Shown: positions 16,570-27,338, counted from the first letter of the stretch. The stretch: DNA of 53,109 nucleotides from Anabaena sp. FACHB-1237 (GCF_014696225.1 NZ_JACJPV010000029.1:1-53109), one strand, 5' to 3'. The notes: generated by a model from the sequence alone, not told the origin. Made by a program: numbers and translations.

Positions 16570-16785
16570 TTACTCTTCCTCGTTATCTAAATTTTCTAAG
16601 TCTCTGAGGGCATTTTTTACGTCACGTTCTTGATAACGATCTGCATCTGCTCCGTCTTTCCCTGATAAAATCAAACTATAGGATAAACTGGAATGACTCC
16701 AAACTGTATGACTTCCTTTACCTGGTCTGTAAGTAAAGCCTGCTTTTAATAGTTTAGCTTTTAGTTCTCGAATTTTTTTAGGCAC
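16570..16785 (-). CDS. hicA: HicA-type toxin (mRNA interferase)
   Basis: 71 residues: MPKKIRELKAKLLKAGFTYR, then GKGSHTVWSH with the catalytic His of the dsRBD-like fold, then SGKDGADADRYQERDVKNAL. Length and motifs are normal for HicA, which cleaves mRNA when HicB is absent. The pair looks intact, unlike most toxin-antitoxin genes in this window, and lies between the two copies of a direct duplication, so it may have arrived with, or caused, that event. Confidence 0.85.
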   Translation of the reverse strand: MPKKIRELKAKLLKAGFTYRPGKGSHTVWSHSSLSYSLILSGKDGADADRYQERDVKNALRDLENLDNEEE

Positions 16786-16801
16786 AAATAAAAATATCCT
16801 A

Positions 16802-17014
16802 TTATTTTAACTTTTCTTGTAGTTGTTGGAAAACTAATTCACCTTCAACTACTTTCCCTTCATGAAGTTGTTGTGTTCCGTCCATGAGTTTTCGTCTTAA
16901 TTCACTCAGTTGCTTTTCTTTAAGATCATGTTGTTCTAACAGTTGAAAAGCTACTGCTAATAACTCATCCACACTATAATACTTACCTTGTTCTGGTTTG
17001 ACGACGATTTGCAT
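16802..17014 (-). CDS. Truncated duplicate of the ParD/RelB-like antitoxin
   Basis: 70 residues, nearly identical to the gene at 15807-16064 but lacking ten internal codons (FILQKLQQGK region, 30 bp deleted between two TTGTT direct repeats) and the last five residues. The loss removes much of the ribbon-helix-helix, so DNA binding is doubtful. No toxin follows; hicA does. Confidence 0.7.
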   Translation of the reverse strand: MQIVVKPEQGKYYSVDELLAVAFQLLEQHDLKEKQLSELRRKLMDGTQQLHEGKVVEGELVFQQLQEKLK

Positions 17015-17283
17015 TTTTATCTCCTTATCTACTGTTGAACTGAGAATAATTCCTAATTTAGATCATCAATATTAATTTGATTTTAGCATAAAATCACCTA
17101 GTTTGTTTCTTAACTAATATATTAACACTTACTCCCACCTGAATACCAAATACATTATGAGTTGTACCTGACAGTTTAGGATTTTTGCGAACATTCCCCC
17201 CTAAATCAAATACGTAAATTTGATCAAAATGTTTTTCTAATTCCTGTCTCATGCCATCAAAAGCAATTTGTTCAATAAAACTG
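16806..17283. repeat. Direct duplication, copy 2
   Basis: Second copy of the 15826-16331 segment. Here the methyltransferase part is continuous with the rest of the gene (17094-18848), so this is the parental position and copy 1 the derived one. Confidence 0.8.
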
Positions 17284-18848
17284 TTATTAGTGACAAAAGC
17301 AATAATACCCTCTTCTTTGATTCTATCACTTGCCCAACGAATTGCTTTCACATAAGGATCTGATAATTTATTTTTTAATGTTGCTTTTGATGCTTTTGCG
17401 TAGGTTGCAGACACACGATCATCTATACCTGTTTTATCTTTTGTAGTATATTTCCTATTTTTATTATTATCATTTTCATTCAATTGTCCTGCATTATAAG
17501 GAGGATTACCAATAATCACAAAAATATCAGATTTCCTTTGTTTTTCCACTCGTTTCATGTTATCTGGACTAAATAAATCCAATTGTTGAATATTTTGATC
17601 TTCAAAGGTATCAACTAAACAAATACCCTCAAAAGATTTATATTCTCCAGCTTGCTCAAAATACTCATGCTCAATATTCATAGAAGCAATATAATAAGGT
17701 AATAACATCACCTCATTACAATGTAATTCATGTTCATATTTATAGGGTAAAGCTGATTTTTGAATTTCCGCTATTTCTCGCATTATTCTAATAATAAAAT
17801 TACCTGTTCCCACAAAAGGATCAAGAATATGTACACCTTTATCAACCAAGGATTTACCAAACTCTCTTTGTAAAATATTCTCCACACTTTTGACCATAAA
17901 ATTAACAATCGGTTGAGGAGTATAAACAATTCCGTGAGTATCGGCAACTTTTACAGAAAAACCTTGAAAAAAGCGCTCATAAATTTTATTGAGAAAATCC
18001 TGTTTTTGGGAAAAATCATCAATAGTTGCGGCGGTTTCTTCAATTGCACCATAAAACCGATCTAAACTACTTAAAAAATGACTGCGACTAAAGGATTTAG
18101 AAGTTAAAGCATTAATTACTTTCTCAATTTCCACAGCGATGATATTGCGTTGAGCAAAATCAGGATTATTAAACACATTTCTAAAAATGCGCTCAGTTAA
18201 TAAATGTTGAATTAACATTTCCTCAACGGCTGCTTCTGAAATATTAGGATTAATTGATTGACGACAAAGTTTGAAAAATTCGGCAAAAGCATCAATAAAT
18301 TTTTTATTTTTCTGGCTTTGTTCTTTAATTAATCTTAATAATGCAGTTGCGTGTTCTTCCACTCGCAGTCCAAACTCATCAGCGGCTTTTTCCCATTGTT
18401 CAATTGCGGGAGGACGATATTCAAAAAGTTGTCGTAATACATCTACTAAGTTTTGGGGTTTGGTAATATCTTCATCCATTACCAATTTACCATCTTGGTA
18501 AAGAATTGCCCTTTCTGGTTGTTGAAAAATAATATTATCTTTGGGATAATCAATAGCTAGTTTTTTCTGGACTTCTTTTTTTAAATTATCTTTAGTGTCT
18601 TTAGCTTCCCAATAAGCACGAGCTAAGTTATAACTATCAACTAAAGCCCCATCAACTCTTTTTCGTTTTTTAATAGCATATTCTTGTACTAGAGTCCATT
18701 TAAACTGTTGACAGCAAGACTCAAGCAACTTTTGAAAAGCCACTTTTACCGCAGTTTCATGAACAACTCCCAGTTTTTTGAAATTTTCTAATTCTTCGTA
18801 ATATTGCTTGACAGGTTTATGGGTTGGTTTGAGGTTAAGACTGGACAT
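17094..18848 (-). pseudogene. Type IIG/ISP-like restriction-modification enzyme, nuclease and methyltransferase part
   Basis: 584 residues. Residues ~60-100 hold an Mrr-like nuclease motif (RVDGALVDSYN, then YWEAKD: D...E-x-K). Residues ~310-584 are an N6-adenine methyltransferase: DPFVGTGNFIIRIM (SAM binding) and IIGNPPYNAG (catalytic NPPY). No helicase domain lies between them, so it resembles single-chain type IIG enzymes more than true type ISP. The frame leaves the family after NILVKKQTR, where antitoxin/toxin DNA is inserted; the specificity region continues at 14179-15504. As one polypeptide it would be about 1,025 residues. Cargo of the nifH element. Confidence 0.8.
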
Positions 18849-19015
18849 ATAATTAAAACTAGTTTGTGGTTATATTACCACATTCTACTTTTGCTACGGT
18901 TAATCATAGGAAATGAATAAGACGCAATTTGTCTTGCTGGGATAGTTGATTAATAGTAGGTAGCAGTTCATTTAGAGACATATAGCAAGTGATGAGCTTT
19001 TAACGTTCAAATGTC

Positions 19016-19672
19016 TTACTTACTGTTATTGCTTTTATTCTGCTGAGTTGTTTTGAAAATTGTAAGGGAAAAGCGCAAAGCTTCGTCCTGCTTTTGTTGT
19101 TCACGAGCTAAACGCTGTCTCGATTTTAAGGTTTCTCTTAATAAGTACCTAACCCAGCTATCTAAATCTGCCCCAAATTTATACTCATCCAGCAAAGCTT
19201 CTTCTAAAAAACCAAGAAATATTTGAAGCAGATCAGAAGTAGTCAGTTCTAGATAGCGATTAAAGAAATTTGATTCTTCAGGCCAGTGAGGTAAAGTACG
19301 ATCCCCTAAACCCATATCTTTCGCTAATTCAATTAGATCATAGTAATCTGTGTACCAAATATCCTCATAGTCCATATCAGGAAATATCCTGAAGTTATTA
19401 CCAAGGTATACTATTGCTTTCATAAGATTATCAATAACTCGCTGTTGTTCTTGAGCAGAGTAATGTTCTTCGATAGCTGCTCTCAAACTCCGCCCCAATT
19501 GATAACCTCTTTGAGAAGTTATCTGTTTATCCCTTTCCAATTGGTCTTTTGAAAGTTTTTCACCCTGAAAATATTCGCTTTGAGGCAAGCTGTCATGATT
19601 TATCCGCGCTGCATCCAATTCAGGATTATGAGTACCGGAAATGAGCGTCTGTAGTAGCTTTAAAAGTGACAT
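19016..19672 (-). CDS. Hypothetical protein
   Basis: 218 residues, soluble and charged: MSLLKLLQTLISGTHNPELD, DKQITSQRGYQLGRSLRAAIEE, MDYEDIWYTDYYDLIELAKD and a basic, Gln-rich tail (LKSRQRLAREQQKQDE). No family recognised. It is an isolated gene in the nifH element, 170 bp beyond the start of the restriction gene and on the same strand, so co-transcription into that gene is possible. Confidence 0.55.
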   Translation of the reverse strand: MSLLKLLQTLISGTHNPELDAARINHDSLPQSEYFQGEKLSKDQLERDKQITSQRGYQLGRSLRAAIEEHYSAQEQQRVIDNLMKAIVYLGNNFRIFPDMDYEDIWYTDYYDLIELAKDMGLGDRTLPHWPEESNFFNRYLELTTSDLLQIFLGFLEEALLDEYKFGADLDSWVRYLLRETLKSRQRLAREQQKQDEALRFSLTIFKTTQQNKSNNSK

Positions 19673-19836
19673 AGCAAAAGATCCTCATGTTTACTAAAAA
19701 ATTTAATTTGACAAATAGGATAGACCAAAAATCACCTATATAATCAAATTTCTCGAAGCAAATGTAAGAAAAAACTTACCTGCAACATCATATACGATTA
19801 TAATGTGTAGTGTAAATTTTTGGTCGGAGTGCAGAA

Positions 19837-20202
19837 GTGACAGAAGAAATTGATTTGATGAAACTTGTAATCGAAGTAGATGATGAGCTTATTCAAAAAG
19901 GGATAGAACCCTCTTCACGTCCTCTACATACTTACTTAACGATTACACAGCGATTGAAACCCGGCAGCAGTGTCACACTTGAATATGATCCCCTATTTAA
20001 CGCTATAAATCAAATATATAAAGAACTATATCGTTTAACAGATTTAGTAATGCCACCTATCCATATAGGAACATTTATGTTTCGAGATATCTTTTTTCCT
20101 CTACGGATACCACTTATTTTTGGTTCACCAGCAATTAATCCAATAGATTTTCTAATAGATATACCTGACATACAAAAAAGATGGTTATTTAATGATCAGT
20201 AG
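19837..20202 (+). CDS. Hypothetical protein, paired with a HEPN-like gene
   Basis: 121 residues: MTEEIDLMKLVIEVDDELIQ, HTYLTITQRLKPGSSVTLEYD, then a C-terminal half rich in Pro and Ile (PLRIPLIFGSPAINPIDFLI). No family recognised. It is followed 36 bp later by 20239-20751 on the same strand, so the two are probably an operon. Confidence 0.5.
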   Translation: MTEEIDLMKLVIEVDDELIQKGIEPSSRPLHTYLTITQRLKPGSSVTLEYDPLFNAINQIYKELYRLTDLVMPPIHIGTFMFRDIFFPLRIPLIFGSPAINPIDFLIDIPDIQKRWLFNDQ

Positions 20203-20238
20203 ACCGCCCTAACATTCTTAGATCAGGTTATCGATCTC

Positions 20239-20751
20239 ATGGATTTTACGTATGGACTTGATGATCTTGGGCAGATGGGAAAGATACCAGATAAAACAGT
20301 AGAATTGTGGTATCTAGCAAAACAGCAGATGGAAGCAGCATCGGCAACACTTCTAGGATCGTTCAATAAATATGCCGTAATCCAAAACTGTTGTATTGCA
20401 ACTGAGCTACTTTTAAAAGGTGCTTTAATAACTTTTGGTTTTGATGAAGAAACTTTACGAAAACAGTACGGGCATAATTTTAAAAAGCTAGTAAATACAA
20501 GTTATCAACATCTATCTAACCTCGACAAAGAAACTCTGCTATTTGTAGTTCAGCAGTTTCCTGATTATGTTAAAAGTCGGTATGAAGATCAAAAATTTTC
20601 ACGATTGGATCTTGGTAAATTTTTGATGAATACTCAATATATCAGTGGTGAAATTTTGCGTCAGTTCTCTAATCGCAATTGTCGAGAAGACTTTACAGCA
20701 ATGCCGAATAGAAATTGGGATTTAACTTATAGGACATTCCCAAAAAAGTAG
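20239..20751 (+). CDS. HEPN-like domain protein
   Basis: 170 residues, all-helical. QMEAASATLLGSFNKYAVIQ, NCCIATELLLKGALITFGFD and YGHNFKKLVNTSYQH fit the HEPN fold (cell-wide in toxin and defence systems), but I do not see a clean R-x4-6-H catalytic motif, so it may be non-catalytic. Second gene of a probable two-gene operon near the end of the nifH element. A toxin-antitoxin or defence role is inference only. Confidence 0.45.
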   Translation: MDFTYGLDDLGQMGKIPDKTVELWYLAKQQMEAASATLLGSFNKYAVIQNCCIATELLLKGALITFGFDEETLRKQYGHNFKKLVNTSYQHLSNLDKETLLFVVQQFPDYVKSRYEDQKFSRLDLGKFLMNTQYISGEILRQFSNRNCREDFTAMPNRNWDLTYRTFPKK

Positions 20752-21035
20752 AGTGATATCATATCTGCTTGAATACCCATCAATGTTGTGGTAGCTATTA
20801 GCTGAAATTATGATAGTGTATTTACATTCAACTTTTAGAACTCTCTTGAAAAATCAGTAACCCATTTATCAAAAATCATGTATCCCCCTTGACACTAGGG
20901 ACAAAATAGGGTAAACAAAAGCAGAAAAACAAAACAAAAACCCCATTTACCCAAAAAATCCCAGGGCAAAAATAGGGAACAAAAAACCGAAATTTCTCAA
21001 ACAATTGCACCATCAAAAACCCTAAATAACTTACC

Positions 21036-21675
<640 letters not shown>

Positions 21676-22578
21676 TTAAATTGCTTCCACAATGATGTCT
21701 TTACTAATACGTTCGCGGAGTCTTGATTCAATGGCTATCTTTAATGTAGCGGTGCTACTGGGACATGAACCACAAGCACCTTTTAATATTACTTGAATTT
21801 TATCGCCTTGAATATCATATAGTTCTACGTCTCCCCCATCGGCAATTAAAACGGGTCGGACTTCTTCGTCTAATACTTTTTGAATTAGGGCAATTCTTTG
21901 GACGTTAGTTAATGGTTTTTGTTGTCCTAATTGAGAAGATTGGTTTGTGGCTAATTCGCTTTGGTTATGAATTTTCTCTTTAGCCAACTCTTGTTTAACT
22001 TCTTTGATTATATCATCAATTTTCGCTAAACAGGAACCGCATCCGCCACCAGCTTTTACATAATTTGTTACCTGTTCGGCACTGAAGAGATTGTTTTGTT
22101 GGATGGCTTTCTTTATTTTAGCATCACTAATTCCAAAACAACTACAGATTAGGACACCTTCATCATCGTCATCATGGGCAGCTAATGGAATACCACGATA
22201 GTTATAAATAGCTGCTTCTAATGCTTCTTGTCCCATGACAGAACAGTGCATTTTTGCTTCAGGTAGGCCACCTAAATAAGCCGCAATTTCTTTATTTGTG
22301 ACTTTTAAAGCCTCATCTAAAGTTAGACCTTTAATCATTTCTGTTAAGGCGCTAGAAGAAGCGATCGCACTAGTACAACCAAAGGTTTGAAAACGTGCAT
22401 CTAATATTTTATCGGTGGCTTCTTCAACTTTCAAATGTAATCTTAAAGCGTCACCGCAAGCAATACTTCCTACTTCTCCAGTGGCAATTTTAATACCAAC
22501 TTCATGAGTATCTTCCATCGCGCCTTGATTTTTAGGATCGTAAAATAGTTCTAATACTTTCTCTGTGTAGTCCCACAT
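21676..22578 (-). CDS. nifU: NifU, iron-sulfur cluster scaffold
   Basis: 300 residues, full length and three-domain. The N-terminal IscU-like domain (residues 1-~130) has Cys in SIACGDAL, FGCTSAIASSS and KMHCSVMG. The middle BFD-like [2Fe-2S] domain has LICSCFGISD and GGGCGSCLAK. The C-terminal Nfu domain has GACGSCPSSTATLK. It assembles clusters for NifH and NifB using sulfur from NifS. It lies between nifS and nifH in the conserved order. Confidence 0.97.
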   Translation of the reverse strand: MWDYTEKVLELFYDPKNQGAMEDTHEVGIKIATGEVGSIACGDALRLHLKVEEATDKILDARFQTFGCTSAIASSSALTEMIKGLTLDEALKVTNKEIAAYLGGLPEAKMHCSVMGQEALEAAIYNYRGIPLAAHDDDDEGVLICSCFGISDAKIKKAIQQNNLFSAEQVTNYVKAGGGCGSCLAKIDDIIKEVKQELAKEKIHNQSELATNQSSQLGQQKPLTNVQRIALIQKVLDEEVRPVLIADGGDVELYDIQGDKIQVILKGACGSCPSSTATLKIAIESRLRERISKDIIVEAI

Positions 22579-22593
22579 AATTAATTCTTGTTA

Positions 22594-22661
22594 ATTGATA
22601 ATTGGTGATTGATAATTGGTGATTGGTAATTGGTAATTGGTAATTGGTAATTGGTAATTAA
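22594..22661. repeat. Short tandem repeat (ATTGGTA heptamers)
   Basis: Irregular TTGATAATTGGTGA units lead into at least five perfect ATTGGTA heptamers in the nifU-nifS spacer. Heptameric repeats of this kind are typical of heterocystous cyanobacteria and are prone to length change. Confidence 0.85.
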
Positions 22662-22695
22662 TGATTTTCACTATTACCTATTACCCATTAACTAA

Positions 22696-23913
22696 TTACC
22701 GATTTACTAATGTTTGTTCTTGCTGTTGTAACCAACCAGCATCATCATTTTTAAAGGGAGATAAAGCTCTCAACTTTTCCACAATTTCTGGCATTACTGC
22801 TATTACTTGATCAATTTCTGCTTCTGTTGTGTAGCGAGAAAGGCTGAAGCGAATTGAACCATGTAAAGTGGTGTAAGGTAAACCCATTGCTCTTAAAACA
22901 TGGGAAGGTTCAAGTGAACCAGAAGTACAAGCAGAACCGGAAGAAGCACAAATTCCATGTTTATTTAATAGTAACAAAATCGCTTCACCTTCAATATATT
23001 TAAAACCAATATTTGTGGTGTTAGGCAATCTATTTTTTACGTCACCATTAACTTGACATTCAGGAATCTTAGCAAGTAAATTTTGTTCCAGGCGATCGCG
23101 TAATTGTTTAGTTTTTGTTCTAGTCTGTTCCAAATGTAAAAGTTCCAACTCTGCCGCTTTTCCTAATGCGATAATACCGGGAACATTTTCTGTACCTGCT
23201 CTGCGTCCTCTTTCTTGATGTCCACCAATTAAGAAGGGACGAAATCTTACTCCACGTCTAACATACAAAGCACCAATACCCTTGGGAGCGTGAATTTTAT
23301 GACCAGACATAGTTAATAAATCTATGGTGCTGGTTTTCATATTTAAGGGTACTTTTCCTACCGCTTGCACTGCATCAACGTGAAAGATTGCTCCATATTC
23401 TTTAACTATAGCACCAATTTCTTCGATGGGAAAAATTGTTCCAGTTTCATTATTGGCATACATTACTGTTACTAAAGCTGTATTTCCAGTAATCGAAGCC
23501 TCTAATTCATTCAAGTCAATTTGTCCATGATTATTTACTGACAAATATGTTACTTGATACCCTTGAGTTTCCAATTGTTTACAAACATTTAAAACTGCTG
23601 CGTGTTCTACTTGGGAAGTGATGATATGGCGTTTTTCTGGTTGGGCTAATAAAGCAGCACGAATGGCCGCATTATCACCTTCTGTACCACAACTGGTAAA
23701 GACAATTTCTGACTCATCAGCACCAATTAAATTAGCAACTTGTTGTCTAGCAATTTTCACACTTTTACCTAATTGGCCACCAAAAGTGTGCATACTAGAA
23801 GGATTACCATAATAATCAGTGAGAACAGGCATCATTGCCTCAAGTACCAAGGGATCTATCTTTGTAGTGGCATTATTATCCAGATAGATGCAATCTTTTA
23901 GCATAGTTGACAT
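22696..23913 (-). CDS. nifS: NifS, cysteine desulfurase
   Basis: 405 residues, full-length class V aminotransferase fold. It releases sulfur from cysteine for nitrogenase clusters. Visible: CIYLDNNATTKIDP start, TEGDNAAI, the PLP Lys in MSGHKIHAPKGIGALYV, and the catalytic Cys loop ASSGSACTSGSLEPSHV. It lies 117 bp upstream of nifU and 113 bp downstream of fdxN; both spacers hold heptamer repeats. Confidence 0.97.
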   Translation of the reverse strand: MSTMLKDCIYLDNNATTKIDPLVLEAMMPVLTDYYGNPSSMHTFGGQLGKSVKIARQQVANLIGADESEIVFTSCGTEGDNAAIRAALLAQPEKRHIITSQVEHAAVLNVCKQLETQGYQVTYLSVNNHGQIDLNELEASITGNTALVTVMYANNETGTIFPIEEIGAIVKEYGAIFHVDAVQAVGKVPLNMKTSTIDLLTMSGHKIHAPKGIGALYVRRGVRFRPFLIGGHQERGRRAGTENVPGIIALGKAAELELLHLEQTRTKTKQLRDRLEQNLLAKIPECQVNGDVKNRLPNTTNIGFKYIEGEAILLLLNKHGICASSGSACTSGSLEPSHVLRAMGLPYTTLHGSIRFSLSRYTTEAEIDQVIAVMPEIVEKLRALSPFKNDDAGWLQQQEQTLVNR

Positions 23914-23937
23914 AAGAAATTATAAAGTATGAATAAT

Positions 23938-23971
23938 TTGGTAATTGGTAATTGGTGATTAGTAATTGGTG
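23938..23971. repeat. Short tandem repeat in nifS-fdxN spacer
   Basis: TTGGTAATTGGTAATTGGTG and a degenerate extension, the same heptamer family as at 22594-22661. Confidence 0.75.
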
Positions 23972-24026
23972 AGGGTTTAGCAATGCTAAACACCTACAAT
24001 ATTCGGGATTTACTATCACCTGCTAC

Positions 24027-24365
24027 CTAAATAATTACTTGATTCTTTTGCAATTGTTCCGAAAACTTTTGAGAATAGGTTTTATACCAACATTCCCAAT
24101 AATCTTGTTTATTTGTTAATTTGGCAATGAGTTGATTATATTTTTTAAACCAACTTTCCCAATAGTCAGTAGTTTCCTCCACACAACCATCATAGGTAGG
24201 ACAAACGGCTTTACATTGAGGTACAGTATGAATACTACCAGCGCAGTTTGTACACAGTTTCGCATCAATGTGGTGCTGATTGTCTACCATTGTGATTGCA
24301 CCATTAGGACAAACTGACAAACAACGTTTACAGGAAATACACTCTGCTGTGATTTTGTAAGCCAT
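24027..24365 (-). CDS. fdxN: FdxN, bacterial-type 2[4Fe-4S] ferredoxin
   Basis: 112 residues. First cluster motif CISCKRCLSVCPNG, second CTNCAG...CKAVCPTYDGC with the extended spacing typical of nif-linked ferredoxins. A C-terminal tail has two similar Trp/Tyr-rich units (DYWESWFKKYNQ and DYWECWYKTYSQ). The gene is continuous: no fdxN element is present, unlike Anabaena PCC 7120. It lies between nifB and nifS and probably donates electrons to NifB or nitrogenase. Confidence 0.95.
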   Translation of the reverse strand: MAYKITAECISCKRCLSVCPNGAITMVDNQHHIDAKLCTNCAGSIHTVPQCKAVCPTYDGCVEETTDYWESWFKKYNQLIAKLTNKQDYWECWYKTYSQKFSEQLQKNQVII

Positions 24366-24381
24366 AACTATTTCTCCTTGA

Positions 24382-24531
24382 TGGTAATTTGGTAATAGGT
24401 AATTGGTGATGGGTAGTTGGTAATTGGTAATTGGTGATTGGTGATTGATGATTTATAAAATATTTGCCACTAATACTGTCACCTGTCACCTGTTACCTGT
24501 CACCTATTTTTTCCTATTACCTATTACCTAT
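24382..24531. repeat. Heptamer repeat tract in fdxN-nifB spacer
   Basis: Degenerate TTGGTAA/TTGGTGA units (24382-24451), then the opposite-sense TGTCACCTGTTACC and CCTATTACCTATTACC units to 24531. The two halves are partly complementary and could fold into a hairpin between nifB and fdxN. Confidence 0.7.
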
Positions 24532-25934
24532 TCCTTGACGTATTGTTGATAAAACTCTAAGGCAACTTTTTCGATTACGTCGTAAGCCTCTATAGCCTTA
24601 ATTCCTACTGCTTCTAATTTCTCTTTAGGACAGTTACCAATTTTAGAAACTAAGACTGCTTGACAATCTGCGATCGCTTTCATTATATTCTCTGCTGTTG
24701 CCTCTTCGCCGTATCCTCCTTGACAATATTGGTCAATTTTTCTATGACTTACAAATCTCACTTCTTTACCATCCACTTCGTACACTTGAAACTCTTTCGC
24801 ATGGCCGAAATGTTGATTTACTAGTCCGCCTCCTTTTGTTGCTACTGCCACTAAAATCTTAGGGCTATTAACAACTGGTTCAGCATTTTGTACCTTAGCT
24901 TTTGCTAGTTTGATCTCCTCTCTAAATTTCTCAATTCCTTCGTGAATTTCTTGACGAGTTTCTAAATTATATTCGGGAGACATTTCCATGAATTTATCTT
25001 TAGTAAACTCTTGGCTTCTATCTTCTCCTAATAATCCTACTGCATCGGCTCGACATTGACGACAATGCCGCATCATTTTCATATTACCAGCACATTGATC
25101 TTGAACTTCTTTAAGTTCTTTTCCGCTGGGTCCACGTTGCCCAATTAAACCAAAATGTGTTCCATGTTCTGGTGCAGAAATTAGTGGCATGATGTTATGT
25201 AAAAATGCTCCATGCTCACGAATTTTTTTATTAACTTCCACCAAATGTTGATCATTAATTCCGGGAATCATCACCGAATTAACTTTACATAAAATATCAG
25301 CTTCTTTTAAAGCTTGTAACCCTTCTAACTGCTTTTCTAGCAGAATTTTTGCACCTTCAATTCCTTTATAACGTTTGCGTTTATAGTGTACCCAAGAATA
25401 GATTTTCGCGCCTATTTCTGGATCAATAGTATTCAGGGTGATAGTAACGTGATCTATATTTAACTCTTTAATGCGATCAATATATTCAGGCAACATTAAG
25501 CCGTTTGTTGATAAGCATAGCTTAATATCTGGAGCTTTATCTGCAATCAACTCAAAGGTGCGAAATGTCTTTTCGGGATTTGCTAAAGGATCACCAGGTC
25601 CAGCTATTCCTAAAACTGTCATTTGCGGAATTTTTCCCGCAATTACTAACACTTTATGGGCAGCTTCTTCTGGTGTTAATAATTCGCTAACTACTCCCGG
25701 ACGACTTTCGTTAGCACAGTCATACTTGCGGTTACAATAGTTACATTGAATATTGCAAGCAGGAGCGACTGCCACGTGCATCCTTGCATAGTGATGATGT
25801 GCCTCTTCACTGTAACAGGGATGTTTCTCGATGCGCTCTCTGAGTTTTTCATCCATTTCCGGTGCTGTGGTGCTATCACAACCGCAACCACCAGATTTAG
25901 CGGGTTTAATGGTTTGTGTACTAGATAGTGTCAT
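24528..25934 (-). CDS. nifB: NifB, FeMo-cofactor biosynthesis radical SAM protein
   Basis: 468 residues, full length. N-terminal radical SAM domain with [14 protein letters not shown] (CxxxCxxC), [12 protein letters not shown], and further conserved Cys in [13 protein letters not shown]. The C-terminal ~110 residues are a NifX/NafY-like domain ([20 protein letters not shown]). It makes NifB-co, the precursor of FeMo-co. The first gene of the minus-strand run, with a large non-coding region upstream that must contain the operon promoter. No element interrupts it. Confidence 0.97.
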   Translation of the reverse strand: MTLSSTQTIKPAKSGGCGCDSTTAPEMDEKLRERIEKHPCYSEEAHHHYARMHVAVAPACNIQCNYCNRKYDCANESRPGVVSELLTPEEAAHKVLVIAGKIPQMTVLGIAGPGDPLANPEKTFRTFELIADKAPDIKLCLSTNGLMLPEYIDRIKELNIDHVTITLNTIDPEIGAKIYSWVHYKRKRYKGIEGAKILLEKQLEGLQALKEADILCKVNSVMIPGINDQHLVEVNKKIREHGAFLHNIMPLISAPEHGTHFGLIGQRGPSGKELKEVQDQCAGNMKMMRHCRQCRADAVGLLGEDRSQEFTKDKFMEMSPEYNLETRQEIHEGIEKFREEIKLAKAKVQNAEPVVNSPKILVAVATKGGGLVNQHFGHAKEFQVYEVDGKEVRFVSHRKIDQYCQGGYGEEATAENIMKAIADCQAVLVSKIGNCPKEKLEAVGIKAIEAYDVIEKVALEFYQQYVKE

Positions 25935-27338
25935 TTAATTTCGCAAGGGTCGGTGGACTGGATAACCACTGTGAGAGGTTGATATTCACTTATATCTGAT
26001 GAATTATATAACTGTCAGTTGCTTTCAATAAAGTACAGGCAGAACATAGACAAACATAAAGTTCTCTTAATTTGAGAGTGTTATCATTAGTTCATAATTA
26101 CCCTGATAATTGTTCTTCTAGCCAAAATTCCATCAGTTTGATGATTTTGGGTATAATCGCAACTTCAATTTAGTCAATTTAGTTCAGATATAGCGCTATT
26201 TCATCCCTCACGGGCGGGGAGAACCCGCCCCTAACACTTTTGACTCTTTGTTAAGGAGCGTTAAGTGATTGGCGATAAATGATTTATAGCAGGGGTTTTT
26301 TTAGGAGTGTTCTGGGTTGTCAGGATAGAATTTATTGGATTTATTATGTTTGCACTCAAATCTTCAATTCCTTGATTTGCAACTATAACAAAATTCAAAA
26401 GTTTTTTTTTGGGATGAGGTACTAGTATTTTTCAGTTGGGGTTCAAGTATTTATAGTTGGGGGTTCAAGTTTTCTTTGTACTCATTTATAATTTAGTTAT
26501 CATCAGCATTTGAGCTATTTATCTGTTATTTTGCCGTTACATTTCTCTGTACTCAAACCTTTATAAAATCTAAATTTGATTACATATTTGAGATGGAAAG
26601 CTCAAGTAAGTAAGTCTTACTACTCCAAAAAAATGCAAAATTCTATTTATGTATATACCATATCATTGTTTTTTGAGAAAAAATCTAATTTATATTTTTT
26701 TAATATTTATTGTTAAATTCATCTATTCTTTATCCTGTCTAGGTTCTGGAAGATTTGAGGTAATTTTGAAGATTTGTTAATTGTCAATTAATTTCATTAG
26801 TTAATAAAATCCTGGACTTTTCAGAAGTTGATAGGTTCAGATCCCTGACTTGTTTAAGAAGTCGGGGATCTTGGAAAATAAAATAAAGAATCCGGTTGTT
26901 TGACTCACAAAACTATAGAATATTGGTAGTAGTTATAAGTACATCCAGTAGAGACCAGTAGAGAACAGTAAAGGGGAGAAATTACCAATTACTCAACTAA
27001 TAGCTGACTTTAAATTTCTCTCATGAGTACAACTTAATATTTAATCTCCTATCTGATGTCAAGTATTGATAATATGGACATTAGACCAATTTATTTTGAG
27101 TACAAAAAGTCTATTACCTTATTTGATAAATACCAGTACCCATATTAGAAAATGCTAGTACCTCTACCCCATAAAAATTATTAAGTTGTATTAAAGTTGT
27201 TTTAAATAGGGGTTTTCAGCTATTGAGTACAAAGTTAATAAATTCAATATATTTAATCTACATGGTTGAAAATAGCGGATGAATAAGTATCTGATATAAG
27301 CAGAAAGAGTAAAAGGTCATTTTCATCTGAGATTACCA
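25935..27338. promoter_or_regulatory. 1.4-kb non-coding region between divergent nifB and nifP
   Basis: No supported gene on either strand. It must carry the promoters of the nifB operon (leftward) and nifP (rightward). Visible: a GGGCGGG/CCCGCCC hairpin near 26212-26230, a 33-bp palindrome at 26839-26871, five TGAGTACA motifs (26475, 26548 in one sense; 27024, 27097, 27224 in the other) and an inverted pair of GAGGTACTAG blocks (26416-26433 and 27148-27164). The last two may be regulatory or encode a small RNA; I cannot place transcription starts. Confidence 0.5.
26839..26871. repeat. 33-bp palindromic repeat, copy 4
   Basis: AGATCCCTGACTTGTT with AAGAAGTCGGGGATCT, in the middle of the nifB-nifP spacer. 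It does not follow a gene, so it is not just a terminator. Confidence 0.8.

Noticed and set aside
24027..24365. fdxN excision element
   Set aside because: fdxN is one continuous frame with both cluster motifs and normal ends; no recombinase or repeat interrupts it.
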